Positions 22,414 to 35,609 of a stretch of DNA of 64,000 nucleotides are shown here, piece by piece (the stretch's first letter is position 1; each line of letters opens with the position of its first letter). Both the position numbers and the translations under genes were made by a program. Below the pieces are notes generated by a model. The model was not told where the DNA came from. It ran no database searches and worked only from the letters and a program-made list of their open reading frames with translations. The stretch is taken from positions 16,909,729-16,973,728 of the forward strand of contig CP136068.1 in NCBI GenBank assembly GCA_032622095.1. Direction: 5' to 3'. This stretch comes from Siphonodentalium dalli. Taxonomy: Eukaryota > Mollusca > Scaphopoda > Gadilida > Siphonodentaliidae.

Positions 22414-25400
22414 TATTATATATAAACTACATAGTGATACTCGTTATGGTATCTTCTACATGTACATAATCAAAATTGTGTCCAAGAATAAAATCCGGGA
22501 TAGACTAAAACTGGATACCGAGGCCGCGGCCAACTCCAATGGAGTGGGTATACCACATGTGAAATCGTCGTCCTTAGTTTCTAGATCACCTCGTATACCT
22601 GTTATCACCAACACAAGATTGAATGGGAAAGAAATGTTCTATTTCCTGTTATTTACATTGCTAAAAACTATATTTTAGATACTAAACGTTTCACTTAACG
22701 ATAATAACCTGATATATCACAATACGTAAACTGATATATCAGGATAATAACATGATATATAGAGGATATGAAATGAGTGTTTCTCTCATATGATATTTAT
22801 GAAACGAGTCTAAGAATTTTCAGTTTTCTCGAGCCTCCGGCGAGAGAAAACTGAAAATTCGTGACGAGTTTCATAAATATCATATGAGAGAAACACGAAT
22901 TACATATTCTATTTATCATATGACACCTATAAATTGATTATGATGTCCAAAACGCACACAAATCACTAAATAGCTATATGACATCGGCAGCAAAAGGTTA
23001 ATGTGACGTCACGTCATTGCACCGGAAGCCCAATTACACCTGATGAACTAGCAGAAATAATATGCACGCGAAGATATAGTGCGCTATTCTGTTCTCAGTT
23101 TGTGACATTATATCGTATGTTTATTAGATAAATACGAATTACATATTCTATTTATCGTATAACAATGTCCAAAACTATATATTTCAAGATTATAATTGCG
23201 AGAATTTCGGCATCGCGTTGATTCGTGTATTTGACGCGCACGAATTTGACCTGCATTTAGTCAGAGATGCGGCTCGGCCCCAGGCTGCCATTCAGCCAAT
23301 CAGAACACACTTTTTGTCAACAAACCAATCAAATTATCGGAAGGTGATATGAATTAGTAATTGATATGAAATTGATTTATGACATAGTTTCCAACGTAAA
23401 TAATGATTGAGTCATATGATAAATCAGGATTCGTAACCTGATATATCAGGATAATAACCCGATATATCAGGATGATTAACTTGATATATCACGATAATAA
23501 CCTGATTTGTTATCCTTCATCCCATTTTCCTCTCTTCTGATTGGCTGAGAGTGCGTCACATGGCGGGCGATAAATCACCATATTACCCTCGAGGGTAACA
23601 TTGTCTCAGTTATTGACCGCTCAGCTGTTACCAGTAAACATAGAACTACGAAGAACTCACCGCGCAGAGATTCTCTGACAGTTCTCTGATAATTTCGAAA
23701 AACACTGTTTTTATAAACCCCACTGTTTCATAACAACCGCGAACTGTGGTGTTTGCTAATTTGCATAATTGTGTGTTTTTTTTATTTGCAATTAAAGCAC
23801 GCTATGTATAATGGTGTTATCATAGACACATGTCTGTTATAAGGTGTAATATTCATATTGGACCTTTTTATATCAATAATAAAGACCGTGGGACAAGTAG
23901 ATAAACCTTATTATGTAGTTGGTATGCTGCAGACAATTGTACATACGATGTACATACGTTACAACTACGTTTATGTACTATAGATAAAATGGCCACTCTT
24001 TGCTGTTTATCAATTGATTATTTCTTTTCTTCAATACATTCATCAGACTTCAGAGAATACCCGTATGTTGCGTAACGATCTGTGGCAGATGTCAATTTCT
24101 TTTTGCACTACTACAACTTGTTAGTTCCACATTTTTGCATTCTGGAAATTAACACGTCTGTCGGCGTCTTCACGCTCATTTGAAACGAAACCGAACATTT
24201 CGCTGCATGGCTACTCAACTTCGAAATTGCTTTACTCCTCTTTCCGTGTAGTGCAGCGGCCAAATCGAAAAAGAGCTCTAGTTTTCGAGATACCCCTACC
24301 CACGGTAGAACAAGTTAAAACTAACTGTTTTTTAAAGGAGAAATATATACTCTTTACGAAAATCATAGTGAAAAATAACGGAATTGGTGGTGACTATTCT
24401 CAAATTGACGATGAACGATACCCACCAGTGACTTTTCCCAGAAATTAACGATTTTGGTAAAGTGAGCCCTGCGGCTATGTCCTAAGTTATTTGCCCACAT
24501 TGTTGTGTTAAAATGACTACAGCATACCTTATTTGTACCTGATAAGCAAGAAGTGTTGGTTAATTTGGATTTTCGTGCCATTTGGAGCCGAAACATTTAT
24601 TTTTTGTTGAAAAATCGCTCTTTTTAAAACAAATTATATTTTTCGAACATTATCATTCAAACGTATATTGCAATAATATTGAAATATTTAGGTCATATGG
24701 TGTAGTAGTTATCTAACAAGCATATGAAGAAAGAAGTGAACAACAATTTTGAACGGTTTGCGAGATATTGGCTTTTAGCTACCCCTCCCCCAAACACGTT
24801 TTTGGCCGAAAAAAATACATATTTTTGATAATGTCATTACAAACATTTTTGAATTGATCTGAATGGGACCCAATATGAATATTGTACTGAAAGTGTTGTC
24901 CAGGTATGCCGTTTAATCGATTACAGATGTATTCAGGCTTTCAAACCCCCAGTTACAACAACAACAATTATTTTATTGATAACAGTTAATTTTGCATGCA
25001 TTAACATCGATGTTAAGTACTAAAACCTTTGTTATAAACAACGTGACCAACTATATAACATATGGATCAGTAGTTATCTGGACAACACAAGTAGAAAGAA
25101 TTTTGACAGAAATTGAAAAATAACGGAATAGGTGGTGGCTATTGTCAAATCGACGATGAGCGATACCCTCCAGTGACTTTTTCCAGAAATTAACGATTTT
25201 GGTAAAGCGAGTCCTGTGGCTATGTCCTAGCCTATTTGCCCATATTGTTGGGGTTCAAATTACTACATCATACCATACTTCTACCTGATATGAAAAAAAA
25301 TGTTGGTTAATTTAGATTTTCCTGCCATTTGGAGCCAAAATATTTATTTTTTGCTGAAAAATCGCACTTTTTCACAAAAATATTATTTTTCGAACATTTT

Positions 25401-26270
25401 CATTCAAATGGATATTGTTATAATGCCCAACTATTTAATTATTATGGTGATGCAGTTATTTGCAAAGCATATGCAGAAAGAAGTTAACAGAAATTTAGAA
25501 CAATTTGCGAAATATTGGATTTTAGCTACACCTCCCCCAAACACGTTTTTGGTCGAAATATTACATATTTTTGTTCAGAACTTTACCAAACTTCCCATTG
25601 ATCAACTGGGACCCAACATAATTCTTTTGCTGAAAATTGAGCCCGGATACATTGCTTAAGTGATTAAAGACGTGTTCAGGCTTCCAGACCCCAAATTACA
25701 ACAACAACGCATTTTATTTGCTATTACATACAATAAGTGTCGCATATCAATCAACCAATCAATAGTTTATTCTAAAAAAAAACAATAATGGTATACAGAG
25801 ATTACAATAATTGGACAGCTGGAGAACCCAGCATGTCCGACGTATAGATGCACAAGTACTCCATTCGCGTTTAAGATTGAAATGCATTAGTTTGAACTAT
25901 GGCCAATTGAGTAATCACATTAAAACGTCCCCTCCCTGTCATTGCGGCAAATAGAAAAAGCATATCATTACTTTTTTGGAATACATATTATAACGTCTCG
26001 TCTGACGTATACGCAGTTGTAAATAAATAAATACTTCATTATTGGTGGAACGGATTAATCGCGATAAACAGAATGACAATTGACAAGGTGGGCCACTACT
26101 TATATTCCATGACTGTAATAATCATGTTTTGTGATGCTATTTGAATATACAATTTATGAGAAAACGTATAACACTTTGAACAAGAGTGTTCTCTATTCCC
26201 AACAAATATCCACAGCATACAGATGGTTTCACATCGCATTAACCTGGGCAACGCCGGGTAACCCTGCTAG
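22414..26270. mobile_element. 3.86-kb tandem repeat, copy 2
   Basis: Exactly 3,857 bp from CTAG to CTAG. It is almost identical to its neighbours. It shares with copy 3, against copy 1, a 6-bp insertion (TACATGTACATAATC near 22,457), GAGGCCGCGGCC, and CTATGTATAATGG. It has private differences such as ACCCTCGAGGG near 23,585 and GAAATATTGG near 25,511, which extends one frame to 119 codons. Confidence 0.85.
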
Positions 26271-29200
26271 TATTATATGTAAACTACATAGTGATACTCG
26301 TTATGGTATCTTCTACATGTACATAATCAAAATTGTGTCCAAGAATAAAATCCGGGATAGACTAAAACTGGATACCGAGGCCGCGGCCAACTCCATTGGA
26401 GTGGGTGTACCACATGTGAAATCGTCGTCCTTAGTTTCTAGATCACCTCGTATACCTGTTATCACCAACACAAGATTGAATGGGAAAGAAATGTTCTATT
26501 TCCTGTTATTTACATTGGTAAAAACTATATTTTAGATACTAAACGTTTCACTTAACGATAATAACCTGATATATCACGATACGTAAACTGATATATCAGG
26601 ATAATAACATGATATATAGAGGATATGAAATGAGTGTTTCTCTCATATGATATTTATGAAACGAGTCTAAGAATTTTCAGTTTTCTCGAGCCTCCGGCGA
26701 GAGAAAACTGAAAATTCGTGACGAGTTTCATAAATATCATATGAGAGAAACACGATATACATATTCTATTTATCATATGACACCTATAAATTGATTATGA
26801 TGTCCAAAACGCACACAAATCACTAAATAGCTATATGACATCGGCAGCAAAAGGTTAATGTGACGTCACGTCATTGCACCGGAAGCCCAATTACACCTGA
26901 TGAACTAGCAGAAATAATATGCACGCGAAGATATAGTGCGCTATTCTGTTCTCAGTTTGTGACATTATATCGTATGTTTATTAGATAAATACGAATGACA
27001 TATTCTATTTATCGTATAACAATGTCCAAAACTATATATTTCAAGATTATAATTGCGAGAATTTCGGCATCGCGTTGATTCGTGTATTTGACGCGCACGA
27101 ATTTGACCTGCATTTAGTCAGAGATGCGGCTCGGCCCCAGGCTGCCATTCAGCCAATCAGAACACACTTTTTGTCAACAAACCAATCAAATTATCGGAAG
27201 GTGATATGAATTAGTAATTGATATGAAATTGATTTATGACATAGTTTCCAACGTAAATAATGATTGAGTCATATGATAAATCAGGATTCGTAACCTGATA
27301 TATCAGGATAATAACCCGATATATCAGGATGATTAACTTGATATATCACGATAATAACCTGATTTGTTATCCTTCATCCCATTTCCCTCTCTTCTGATTG
27401 GCTGAGAGTGCGTCACATGGCGGGCGATAAATCACCATATTACACTCGAGGGTAACATTGTCTCAGTTATTGACCGCTCAGCTGTTACCAGTAAACATAG
27501 AACTACGAAGAACTCACCGCGCAGAGATTCTCTGACAGTTCTCTGATAATTTCGAAAAACACTGTTTTTATAAACCCCACTGTTTCATAACAACCGCGAA
27601 CTGTGGTGTTTGCTAATTTGCATAATTGTGTGTTTTTTTTATTTGCAATTAAAGCACGCTATGTATAATGGTGTTATCATAGACACATGTCTGTTATAAG
27701 GTGTAATATTCATATTGGACCTTTTTATATCAATAATAAAGACCGTGGGACAAATAGATAAACCTTATTATGTAGTTGGTATGCTGCAGACAATTGTACA
27801 TACGATGTACATACGTTACAACTACGTTTATGTACTATAGATAAAATGGCAACTCTTTGCTGTTTATCAATTGATTATTTCTTTTCTTCAATACATTCAT
27901 CAGACTTCAGAGAATACCCGTATGTTGCGTAACGATCTGTGACAGATGTCAATTTCTTTTTGCACTACTACAACTTGTTAGTTCCACATTTTTGCATTCT
28001 GGAAATTAACACGTCTGTCGGCGTCTTCACGCTCATTTGAAACGAAACCGAACATTTCGCTGCATGGCTACTCAACTTCGAAATTGCTTTACTCCTCTTT
28101 CCGTGTAGTGCAGCGGCCAAATCGAAAAAGAGCTCTAGTTTTCGAGATACCCCTACCCACGGTAGAACAAGTTAAAACTAACTGTTTTTTAAAGGAGAAA
28201 TATATACTCTTTACGAAAATCATAGTGAAAAATAACGGAATTGGTGGTGACTATTCTCAAATTGACGATGAACGATACCCACCAGTGACTTTTCCCAGAA
28301 ATTAACGATTTTGGTAAAGTGAGCCCTGCGGCTATGTCCTAAGTTATTTGCCCACATTGTTGTGTTAAAATGACTACAGCATACCTTATTTGTACCTGAT
28401 AAGCAAGAAGTGTTGGTTAATTTGGATTTTCGTGCCATTTGGAGCCGAAACATTTATTTTTTGTTGAAAAATCGCTCTTTTTAAAACAAATTATATTTTT
28501 CGAACATTATCATTCAAACGTATATTGCAATAATATTGAAATATTTAGGTCATATGGTGTAGTAGTTATCTAACAAGCATATGAAGAAAGAAGTGAACAA
28601 CAATTTTGAACGGTTTGCGAGATATTGGCTTTTAGCTACCCCTCCCCCAAACACGTTTTTGGCCGAAAAAAATACATATTTTTGATAATGTCATTACAAA
28701 CATTTTTGAATTGATCTGAATGGGACCCAATATGAATATTGTACTGAAAGTGTTGTCCAGGTATGCCGTTTAATCGATTACAGATGTATTCAGGCTTTCA
28801 AACCCCCAGTTACAACAACAACAATTATTTTATTGATAACAGTTAATTTTGCATGCATTAACATCGATGTTAAGTACTAAAACCTTTGTTATAAACAACG
28901 TGACCAACTATATAACATATGGCTCAGTAGTTATCTGGACAACACAAGTAGAAAGAATTTTGACAGAAATTGAAAAATAACGGAATAGGTGGTGGCTATT
29001 GTCAAATCGACGATGAGCGATACCCTCCAGTGACTTTTTCCAGAAATTAACGATTTTGGTAAAGCGAGTCCTGTGGCTATGTCCTAGCCTATTTGCCCAT
29101 ATTGTTGGGGTTCAAATTACTACATCATACCATACTTCTACCTGATATGAAAAAAAATGTTGGTTAATTTAGATTTTCCTGCCATTTGGAGCCAAAATAT

Positions 29201-29843
29201 TTATTTTTTGCTGAAAAATCGCACTTTTTCACAAAAATATTATTTTTCGAACATTTTCATTCAAATGGATATTGTTATAATGCCCAACTATTTAATTATT
29301 ATGGTGATGCAGTTATTTGCAAAGCATATGCAGAAAGAAGTTAACAGAAATTTAGAACAATTTTCGAAATAATGGATTTTAGCTACACCTCCCCCAAACA
29401 CGTTTTTGGTCGAAATATTACATATTTTTGTTCAGAACTTTACCAAACTTCCCAATTGATCAACTGGGACCCAACATAATTCTTTTGCTGAAAATTGAGC
29501 CCGGATACATTGCTTAAGTGATTAAAGACGTGTTCAGGCTTCCAGACCCCAAATTACAACAACAACGCATTTTATTTGCTATTACATACAATAAGTGTCG
29601 CATATCAATCAACCAATCAATAGTTTATTCTAAAAAAAAACAATAATGGTATACAGAGATTACAATAATTGGACAGCTGGAGAACCCAGCATGTCCGACG
29701 TATAGATGCACAAGTACTCCATTCGCGTTTAAGATTGAAATGCATTAGTTTGAACTATGGCCAATTGAGTAATCACATTAAAACGTCCCCTCCCTGTCAT
29801 TGCGGCAAATAGAAAAAGCATATCATTACTTTTTTGGAATACA
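26271..29843. mobile_element. 3.86-kb tandem repeat, copy 3 (right-truncated)
   Basis: Identical in layout to copy 2 until ...TTTTTTGGAATACA at 29,843, where it switches to unrelated DNA. The final ~287-bp module, with the Helitron-like hairpin and CTAG, is missing. The breakpoint coincides with the left edge of the solo module at 48,701-48,926, suggesting that this module is a separable unit. Confidence 0.85.
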
Positions 29844-30299
29844 GTGGTCCTAAGACAGAACTTCTATGCGTCATACTGAATGTAATGTTATCAGAAATAC
29901 TCTTTTTATGTACAGCAACTCAGTCAGCGCGAAAATATTAAAATAGTTGACGGGGTTCAGACATTTATCTCGAAAACAAAGCGATTTCCATAATGCTGCC
30001 ATTTGTTAAAACTTCGTGAAAGCATTGAAACCCTGCTGAGCGCGAAATTTACCACCTCCAGATCGTCTGCAATCTCACGGCGACGGGCGTATCAATGACG
30101 AAAACAACATTATATGTGTAGCATTGCGTCCAATCAGCTCTAACGAAACTATGTGTATATCATTGTATCCAATCAGTTCAACTGGATTACATCCTAATTT
30201 TCCCCATACAATCTCCCTCCCAGATAAATTGTTTACCTCCGGATAGAACTACCGCATACTTATATATCGCATAGTTTCGGCCACAATATATGTTGATAT

Positions 30300-32770
30300 T
30301 GAATTCATAATCCCTTCAGTACATGATGTGTTCAAGACCTCAAATAGGGTAGGGTTACATACAACAGTGAACATTTTCCAGCCGCTTGTTGTGGAGTGCC
30401 ACATGATGCAGACTTTCGGGAACCAACACATATGTATATTCTGATAAAACCTAACCTTTGGTCAATATATTAATATTGGGGTCATATCATTTCACCATGT
30501 GGTGTCTTCCAAGACTTCAAATAAAGTTGGGGTCCTCAAAATTTTGCCTTTCATATTTTCCAGTCACTTTTCGTTGAGTGCTCATTCTTTCAGAACCCAA
30601 ATCCATCTATTTACATTGTTTACGTCCTTGTACAATTAACTCGCCATTGTCCATATACGCAGTCAATGATGATATCGTTCCAACCCGTGGTGTGTTCTAG
30701 TCTTCAAATTGGGAAGGGGGTAATACAAACATTGAAAAATCGCATTATTTATTTTTCAGTCGCTTTTTGTAAATTGTCCCTGACTGTTGGGTATTAACCC
30801 ATCTATAACACTTGTGTATTTCTTTATAGAATAGCCATTTGTCCATGAGGGCACATCCATTCAGTTCGTGGTAGGTTCAATTGTTTACATGGGGTAGGGG
30901 TCCCTTAAAATTCGCCTTCATCGTTTGCCATCTGCTTTGTGTAAGGTGCCACGGTGTTCTCGTGAACGGCGGGCTCGCGAGACCAGTGAGACAATCTCGG
31001 GTAATATGGATAGCTAATGCCTTGAGCTAGTGTTGTGTTCAAGACTTCAGATATGGATGGAGTCCCCTGAGAGTAAAATTTAGCCCTTTCATTTGCTGAC
31101 CATTTGTTGTAAAGTGCCATAGGCTATCGGGAACCATCTCATCCATAACAGATTCGTATTGCCAGATAATAATCCCATTTGTCCACAACTTCAGTTAACA
31201 TTGAGAGCATATCATTTTGTTAAGACTTCAAGTTGGATAGTGGGGTCCTCAAGACATAGAAAATTCGCCTTCTTGTTTGCCGCCGCTTTTTGTAAAGTGT
31301 TCCAGGATTTCGAGGGAACCATATCACCCATATATCAATTAATAATTCCATGACAGCAATACCTTTCGATCACACACTCAGCTAAGTGAGATAATATAAC
31401 TTCAGTTCATGCTCTGATCAAGATAATAAATGGGTTAATGCCCCCCCCCCCCCCAAAACAGTGAGTATTCGCCTTTCTCTTTCATCAACAACTTTTTGTT
31501 GACCCAGACATTTAAGACCCTGGTATACTATACTTTTTATATAGCGTCCATTTCTCTACACACGCAGTTAATAATGGGAGCACATCCTTTCGGTTCATTG
31601 TGTGTCCCAAGACTGCAAATGGGGTAGTGTGGCCTAACACATTACATTTCGTATTTGCCAGCCGCCTTTTGTAAAGTGTTCCAGGATTTCGAGAACAAAA
31701 CCACCCATACAAATTGTAAATAATACATGAGAGCATATAGATTCGGTTCAGTGTGTGCTAAAGAGCTTAGAAGGGTTATGGGTACCCAAAACAGTGATAT
31801 TTCACCTTCTCTTTGCTAGCCACTTTTTGTAAAGTGCCCCAGACATTGGGAAGCCAGCCAACCCACCCATCGTGCAATCAAGAGGTATATTTCCTGAATT
31901 ACATACCATTTGTCAACACCCCAGTTAATATTAAGAACTTGTCCATCCATTAGTGTGTTTAAGACTTTAAATGGGGTCGGATGCTCAAAGAAAATATTCT
32001 GCTTTGGTTTTTGCCAGCCGCCTTTTGTAAAGTACCCTAGGATTTTGGGAACCAAACTACCCATACAACATGTATATTCCCTGATAGCACTACCTTTCGT
32101 TCACACTGTGATTTAATAATAAAAGCATGAATATTCGGCGCATGGTGTGTTCAAGAGTTTAAATGGGCATATACAGGGGTATCACAAAACAAAAAATATT
32201 CGCCTTTGGAGTTTGCCATCCGATTTCGTAAAGTGTTAAAGGCTTTCGGGATCCAACCAACCCATCCATCAACACCATGTATGCGCCCCGATATTACTAT
32301 TTTTGCCCACATCCTCAGTTAATATTTACAGCAATCATTTCAGTTCGTGGGTTGTTCAACTTTAACACTTCAATTGTGTAGGGGGGGGGGGCCTAAAACA
32401 GCAAATTCGTCTTTCTTATTTATCAGCCACTTTGTGTAAAGCGACACATGCACAACCCATCCATACAAATTATGTATTCTCTGATAGAACTACATTCCCC
32501 GTCAAACTCTCGGTTAATATAGAGAATTAGAGATCACATAGCTTAATTTCGTATTGCGTTGAAGTCTTTAAATTGGGTAGAGTATTCTTGAAAAATATAG
32601 CAAATTCGCCCTTCATATTTGCCAAGCAAAGTGCCACACTGTTTCGGGAACAAACCCATCCATAAACATTGTATATTTCCTTATGTAATTATCCTTTATA
32701 ATTGCATGAATCTTAATACTGAGATCATATTTTGTTCAGTTCGTGGTGTGTTCAGGACGTCTAATAGGGC
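30300..32770. repeat. ~185-bp degenerate satellite, about 14 units
   Basis: Units share GTTCGTGGTGTGTTCAAGAC, TTCAAATGGGGTAGGGG, TTTGCCAGCCGCTTTTTGTA, AAGTG, and GGGAACCAACCCATCCATA. Recurrence near 30,325, 30,500, 30,690, 30,868, 31,035, 31,210, 31,390, 31,600, 31,760, 31,950, 32,140, 32,340, 32,550 and 32,740 gives spacings of 167-205 bp. Poly-C or poly-G runs expand within units (31,441 and 32,382). Short frames inside are shadows. The 29,844-30,240 stretch before it holds nothing recognisable. Confidence 0.75.
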
Positions 32771-33059
32771 GGGGAGCAACAATGATTTTGTTCTGTATGA
32801 TTATGTTAGTCTATATTATGTGTCGTTTAGAACAAATACTTCAGTTGCTCAAATCGATATGTGTTAATATAAAATTACATGTCATAAATAAAATATTGTG
32901 TTGTTGTTGTTGTAAGTGGGGGTTTAATTGGAAACCTGAGGTAATCTAAAACCAGGATCGCGGTGTCTACGGATCAGGTTTTCATCACACGAATAATGAT
33001 TAGATTCTCATTAGAATAATTTAGAAAGGTCTGTCTTGTTATCATAAATATGTAGTTTT

Positions 33060-33960
33060 TCTACCAAATCGCGTCCGGGGGAGCGGTACCTAATTCCAAT
33101 ATCTTGAAAACCGTTGACAATTTCTGTCAAATTCTTTCTACTTGTGATGTCCAGATAACTACTGAGCCATATGAATTATATAGTTGGTCACGTATTGTTT
33201 ATAACAAAGGTTTTAGTACTTAACATCGATGTTAATGCATGCAAAATTAACTGTTATCCATACAATAATTGTTGTTGTTGTAACTGGGGGTCTGAAAGCC
33301 TGAATACATCTGTAATCGATTAAACGGCATCTCTGGACAACACTTTCAGTACAAGATTTATATTGGGTCCCATTCAGATAAATTCGAAAATGTTTGTAAT
33401 GTCATTATCAAAAATATGTATTTTTTTCGACCAAAAACGTGTTTAGGGGAGGGGTAGCTAACATCCAATATCTCGCAAACCGTTCAAAATTTTTGTTAAC
33501 TTCGTTCATCATATGCTTCACAGATAACTACTACACCATATGGACTAAATATTTCAATATTATTGCAATATCCGTTTGAATGATAATGTTCGAAAAATAT
33601 ATTGTTTTTGAAAAAGAGAGATTTTTCAACAAAAAATAAATGTTTCGGCTCCAAATGGCACGAAACTAAAAATTAACCAACACTTCTTGCATATCAGGTA
33701 TAGGTATGGTATGCTGTAGTCATTTTGACGCCTACAATGTGGGCTAATAACTTAGGACATAGCCGCAGTGCTCACTTTACCAAAATCGTTAATTTCTGGG
33801 AAAAGTCACTGGTGGGTATCGTTCATCGTCGATTTGAGAATAGCCACCACCAATTCCGTTATTTTTCACTATCATTTTCGTCTAGAGTATATATTTCTCC
33901 TTCAAAGAAAGTTGGTTTTAACTTGTTCTACCGTGGGTAGGGGTACCCGACCACTTTTGG
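33060..33960 (-). repeat. Inverted, diverged fragment of the 3.86-kb repeat
   Basis: This matches the reverse complement of about 20,400-21,270 in copy 1: for example CAGATAACTACTGAGCCATA, TTAACATCGATGTTAATGCA and GGGTATCGTTCATCGTCGAT. Divergence by eye is clearly higher than among the three tandem copies, so it is an older relative. The plus-strand frame at 33,725-33,940 is the counterpart of the minus-strand 77-codon frame at 20,505-20,738. Confidence 0.8.
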
Positions 33961-34194
33961 CGTTTGGCCGCTGTACTAGTGAACCGATTTCCACAATGCA
34001 ACCAGCAAACTGACCGGAGAATATCTTTGCAAATGACGGGTCTGTTAATTAATCCAGATTATGAATGTTTTATTTTCTAAATAGCGATGATTCCAACATT
34101 GAATTAACTTTTCGAACTGGATTAAATAATATATGCGCGCATTTATGCCTGCTATTAAGGAGGTTCGTGTGTACTCCATTGTCAGATAACAAAA

Positions 34195-34330
34195 CAGTTA
34201 TCACCCTTGTTTTCGTGAGACACGGGGATTTGTCGCCGCTCTCGACCTGGAATGACGGCCCTCGGGTGACATTCCAGGTCTCGAGCGGGCGACAAATCCC
34301 CGTGTCTCACTCAATCGCGGGCGATAACTG
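34195..34330. mobile_element. Foldback element, GC-rich stem
   Basis: GTGAGACACGGGGATTTGTC and the following GCC pair with GGCGACAAATCCCCGTGTCT; CATTCCAGGTC and GACCTGGAATG pair inside; CAGTTATC/GATAACTG form the outer ends. It lies next to the GATATATCAGG tandem repeat, the same neighbourhood a foldback has within each 3.86-kb unit. Confidence 0.75.
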
Positions 34331-34344
34331 TATAATATTAGGAT

Positions 34345-34470
34345 ACGTAACTTGATATATCGGGATAATAACCTGATATATCAGGATAAATAACTTGATA
34401 TATCAGGATAATAACCTGTTAAATCAGGATAATAACCTGATATATCACGACACGTAAGCTGATATATCAA
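34345..34470. repeat. 21-bp repeat TGATATATCAGGATAATAAC
   Basis: Five to six units, each holding the decamer palindrome TGATATATCA. Homologous tracts lie in every 3.86-kb unit (18,840-18,900 and 19,570-19,650, and equivalents). The tract sits between the foldback and the 352-bp array. Confidence 0.8.
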
Positions 34471-34479
34471 TGCACTATG

Positions 34480-35445
34480 AATGCACGCAAAAACGACGAA
34501 AATAAAACCCGCCGACCGCACCGCCACTCTGGGACCAACCGAGATGGGGTATGCCCTATCGTGCAGAATAGACCTGAATGTAACAAAGTTTCAACCCCCA
34601 AGTCGATAGGTCGAGCGGACACGGCACTGCTAACCCATAACTTGCGGCAGGTTCCGTCAGGCACGCACAATCCAAAAAACACCTACCACACTTCCCCTGG
34701 CTGCCTGACCACGGGCATGGGCATTATATCATGCAGCGAATACCCATATGCATCCATGGGCGATCGGACAAGTCGCTAGCTGCAGCAGAAGTGAATTAAT
34801 TAACCCATACATTGCTGCCGAATTAGCTATGAATGTACGCAAAACACCGAAAATAACACCCGCCGACCGCACCGCCACCCGGGAACCGACCGAGATCGAA
34901 CATACCTTATCGTGTATAATAGACCTGTATGCACCAAATTTCCAATCCCCAAGTGTCTAGCCCGAGCGGACACGGCACTGCTAACCCCTAACTTGCGGCC
35001 GGTTCCGTCAGGTACGCAAAAGCCCAGAAAGGCACCGCCACACCTCCCCTGGCTGCCTGACCACGGAAATGTACATAATATCATTCAGCGAAGACCCATA
35101 TGCATCCATGGGCGATCAAGCGAGTTGCTAGATGCAGCGGAAGTAAATAAATTAACCCATATGCTGCTGCCGAATTCGCTATGAATGTACGCAAAAACGC
35201 CGAAAATAACACCCACCGACCGCACTGCCACCCGGGAACCGACTGAGATGGACATGCCAAATCGTGCATAATATACCTGTATACACAAAATGTCCAATCC
35301 CCAAGTCGCTAGCTCGAGCAGAAACGGCACTGTTAACCCCTAACTTCCAGCCGGTTCCGTCAGGTACGCGAAATTCAAAAAGGCACCTCCCGCACCTCCC
35401 CTGGCTGCATGACCACGGAAATGGACATCATATAATGCAGTGAAG
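34480..35445. repeat. GC-rich ~352-bp tandem repeat, forward arm
   Basis: Nearly three units start at AATGCACGCAAAAACGACGA (34,489), the equivalent near 34,832, and another near 35,182. Shared blocks: CCGCCGACCGCACCGCCAC, AAGTCGATAGGTCGAGCGGA, GGTTCCGTCAGGCACGC and CCATATGCATCCATGGGCGA. The composition is far richer in GC than the surroundings. Frames up to 100 codons on both strands recur with the repeat and lack known domains. Confidence 0.8.
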
Positions 35446-35499
35446 TGTGTATTCTGGTCCTGCTAGATCAACACCGAAATTCGAAAACTTACACATGAA

Positions 35500-35605
35500 T
35501 TTCGCGTGCCTGACGGAACCTGCCGCAAGTTAGGGGTTAACAGTGGCGTGTCCGCTCGAGCTACCGACTTGGGGGTTGAAACTTTGGTACATTCAGGTCT
35601 ATTCT
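35500..35605. repeat. Inverted fragment of the 352-bp repeat
   Basis: GCCTGACGGAACCTGCCGCA, then AGTTAGGGGTTAACAGTG and CTCGAGCTACCGACTTGGGG, is the reverse complement of the middle of the forward unit. Confidence 0.75.
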
Positions 35606-35609
35606 CAGT

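Noticed and set aside
18539-22678. Helitron Rep/helicase coding region in the 3.86-kb units
   Set aside because: Recurring frames are at most 134 codons and show no Rep HUH motif or helicase motifs. The units are non-autonomous at best.
33725-34013. Overlapping plus-strand frames resembling frames at 20,505 and 24,363
   Set aside because: They are the inverted, diverged fragment of the 3.86-kb repeat. The shared peptide follows from shared repeat DNA, and no known domain is present.
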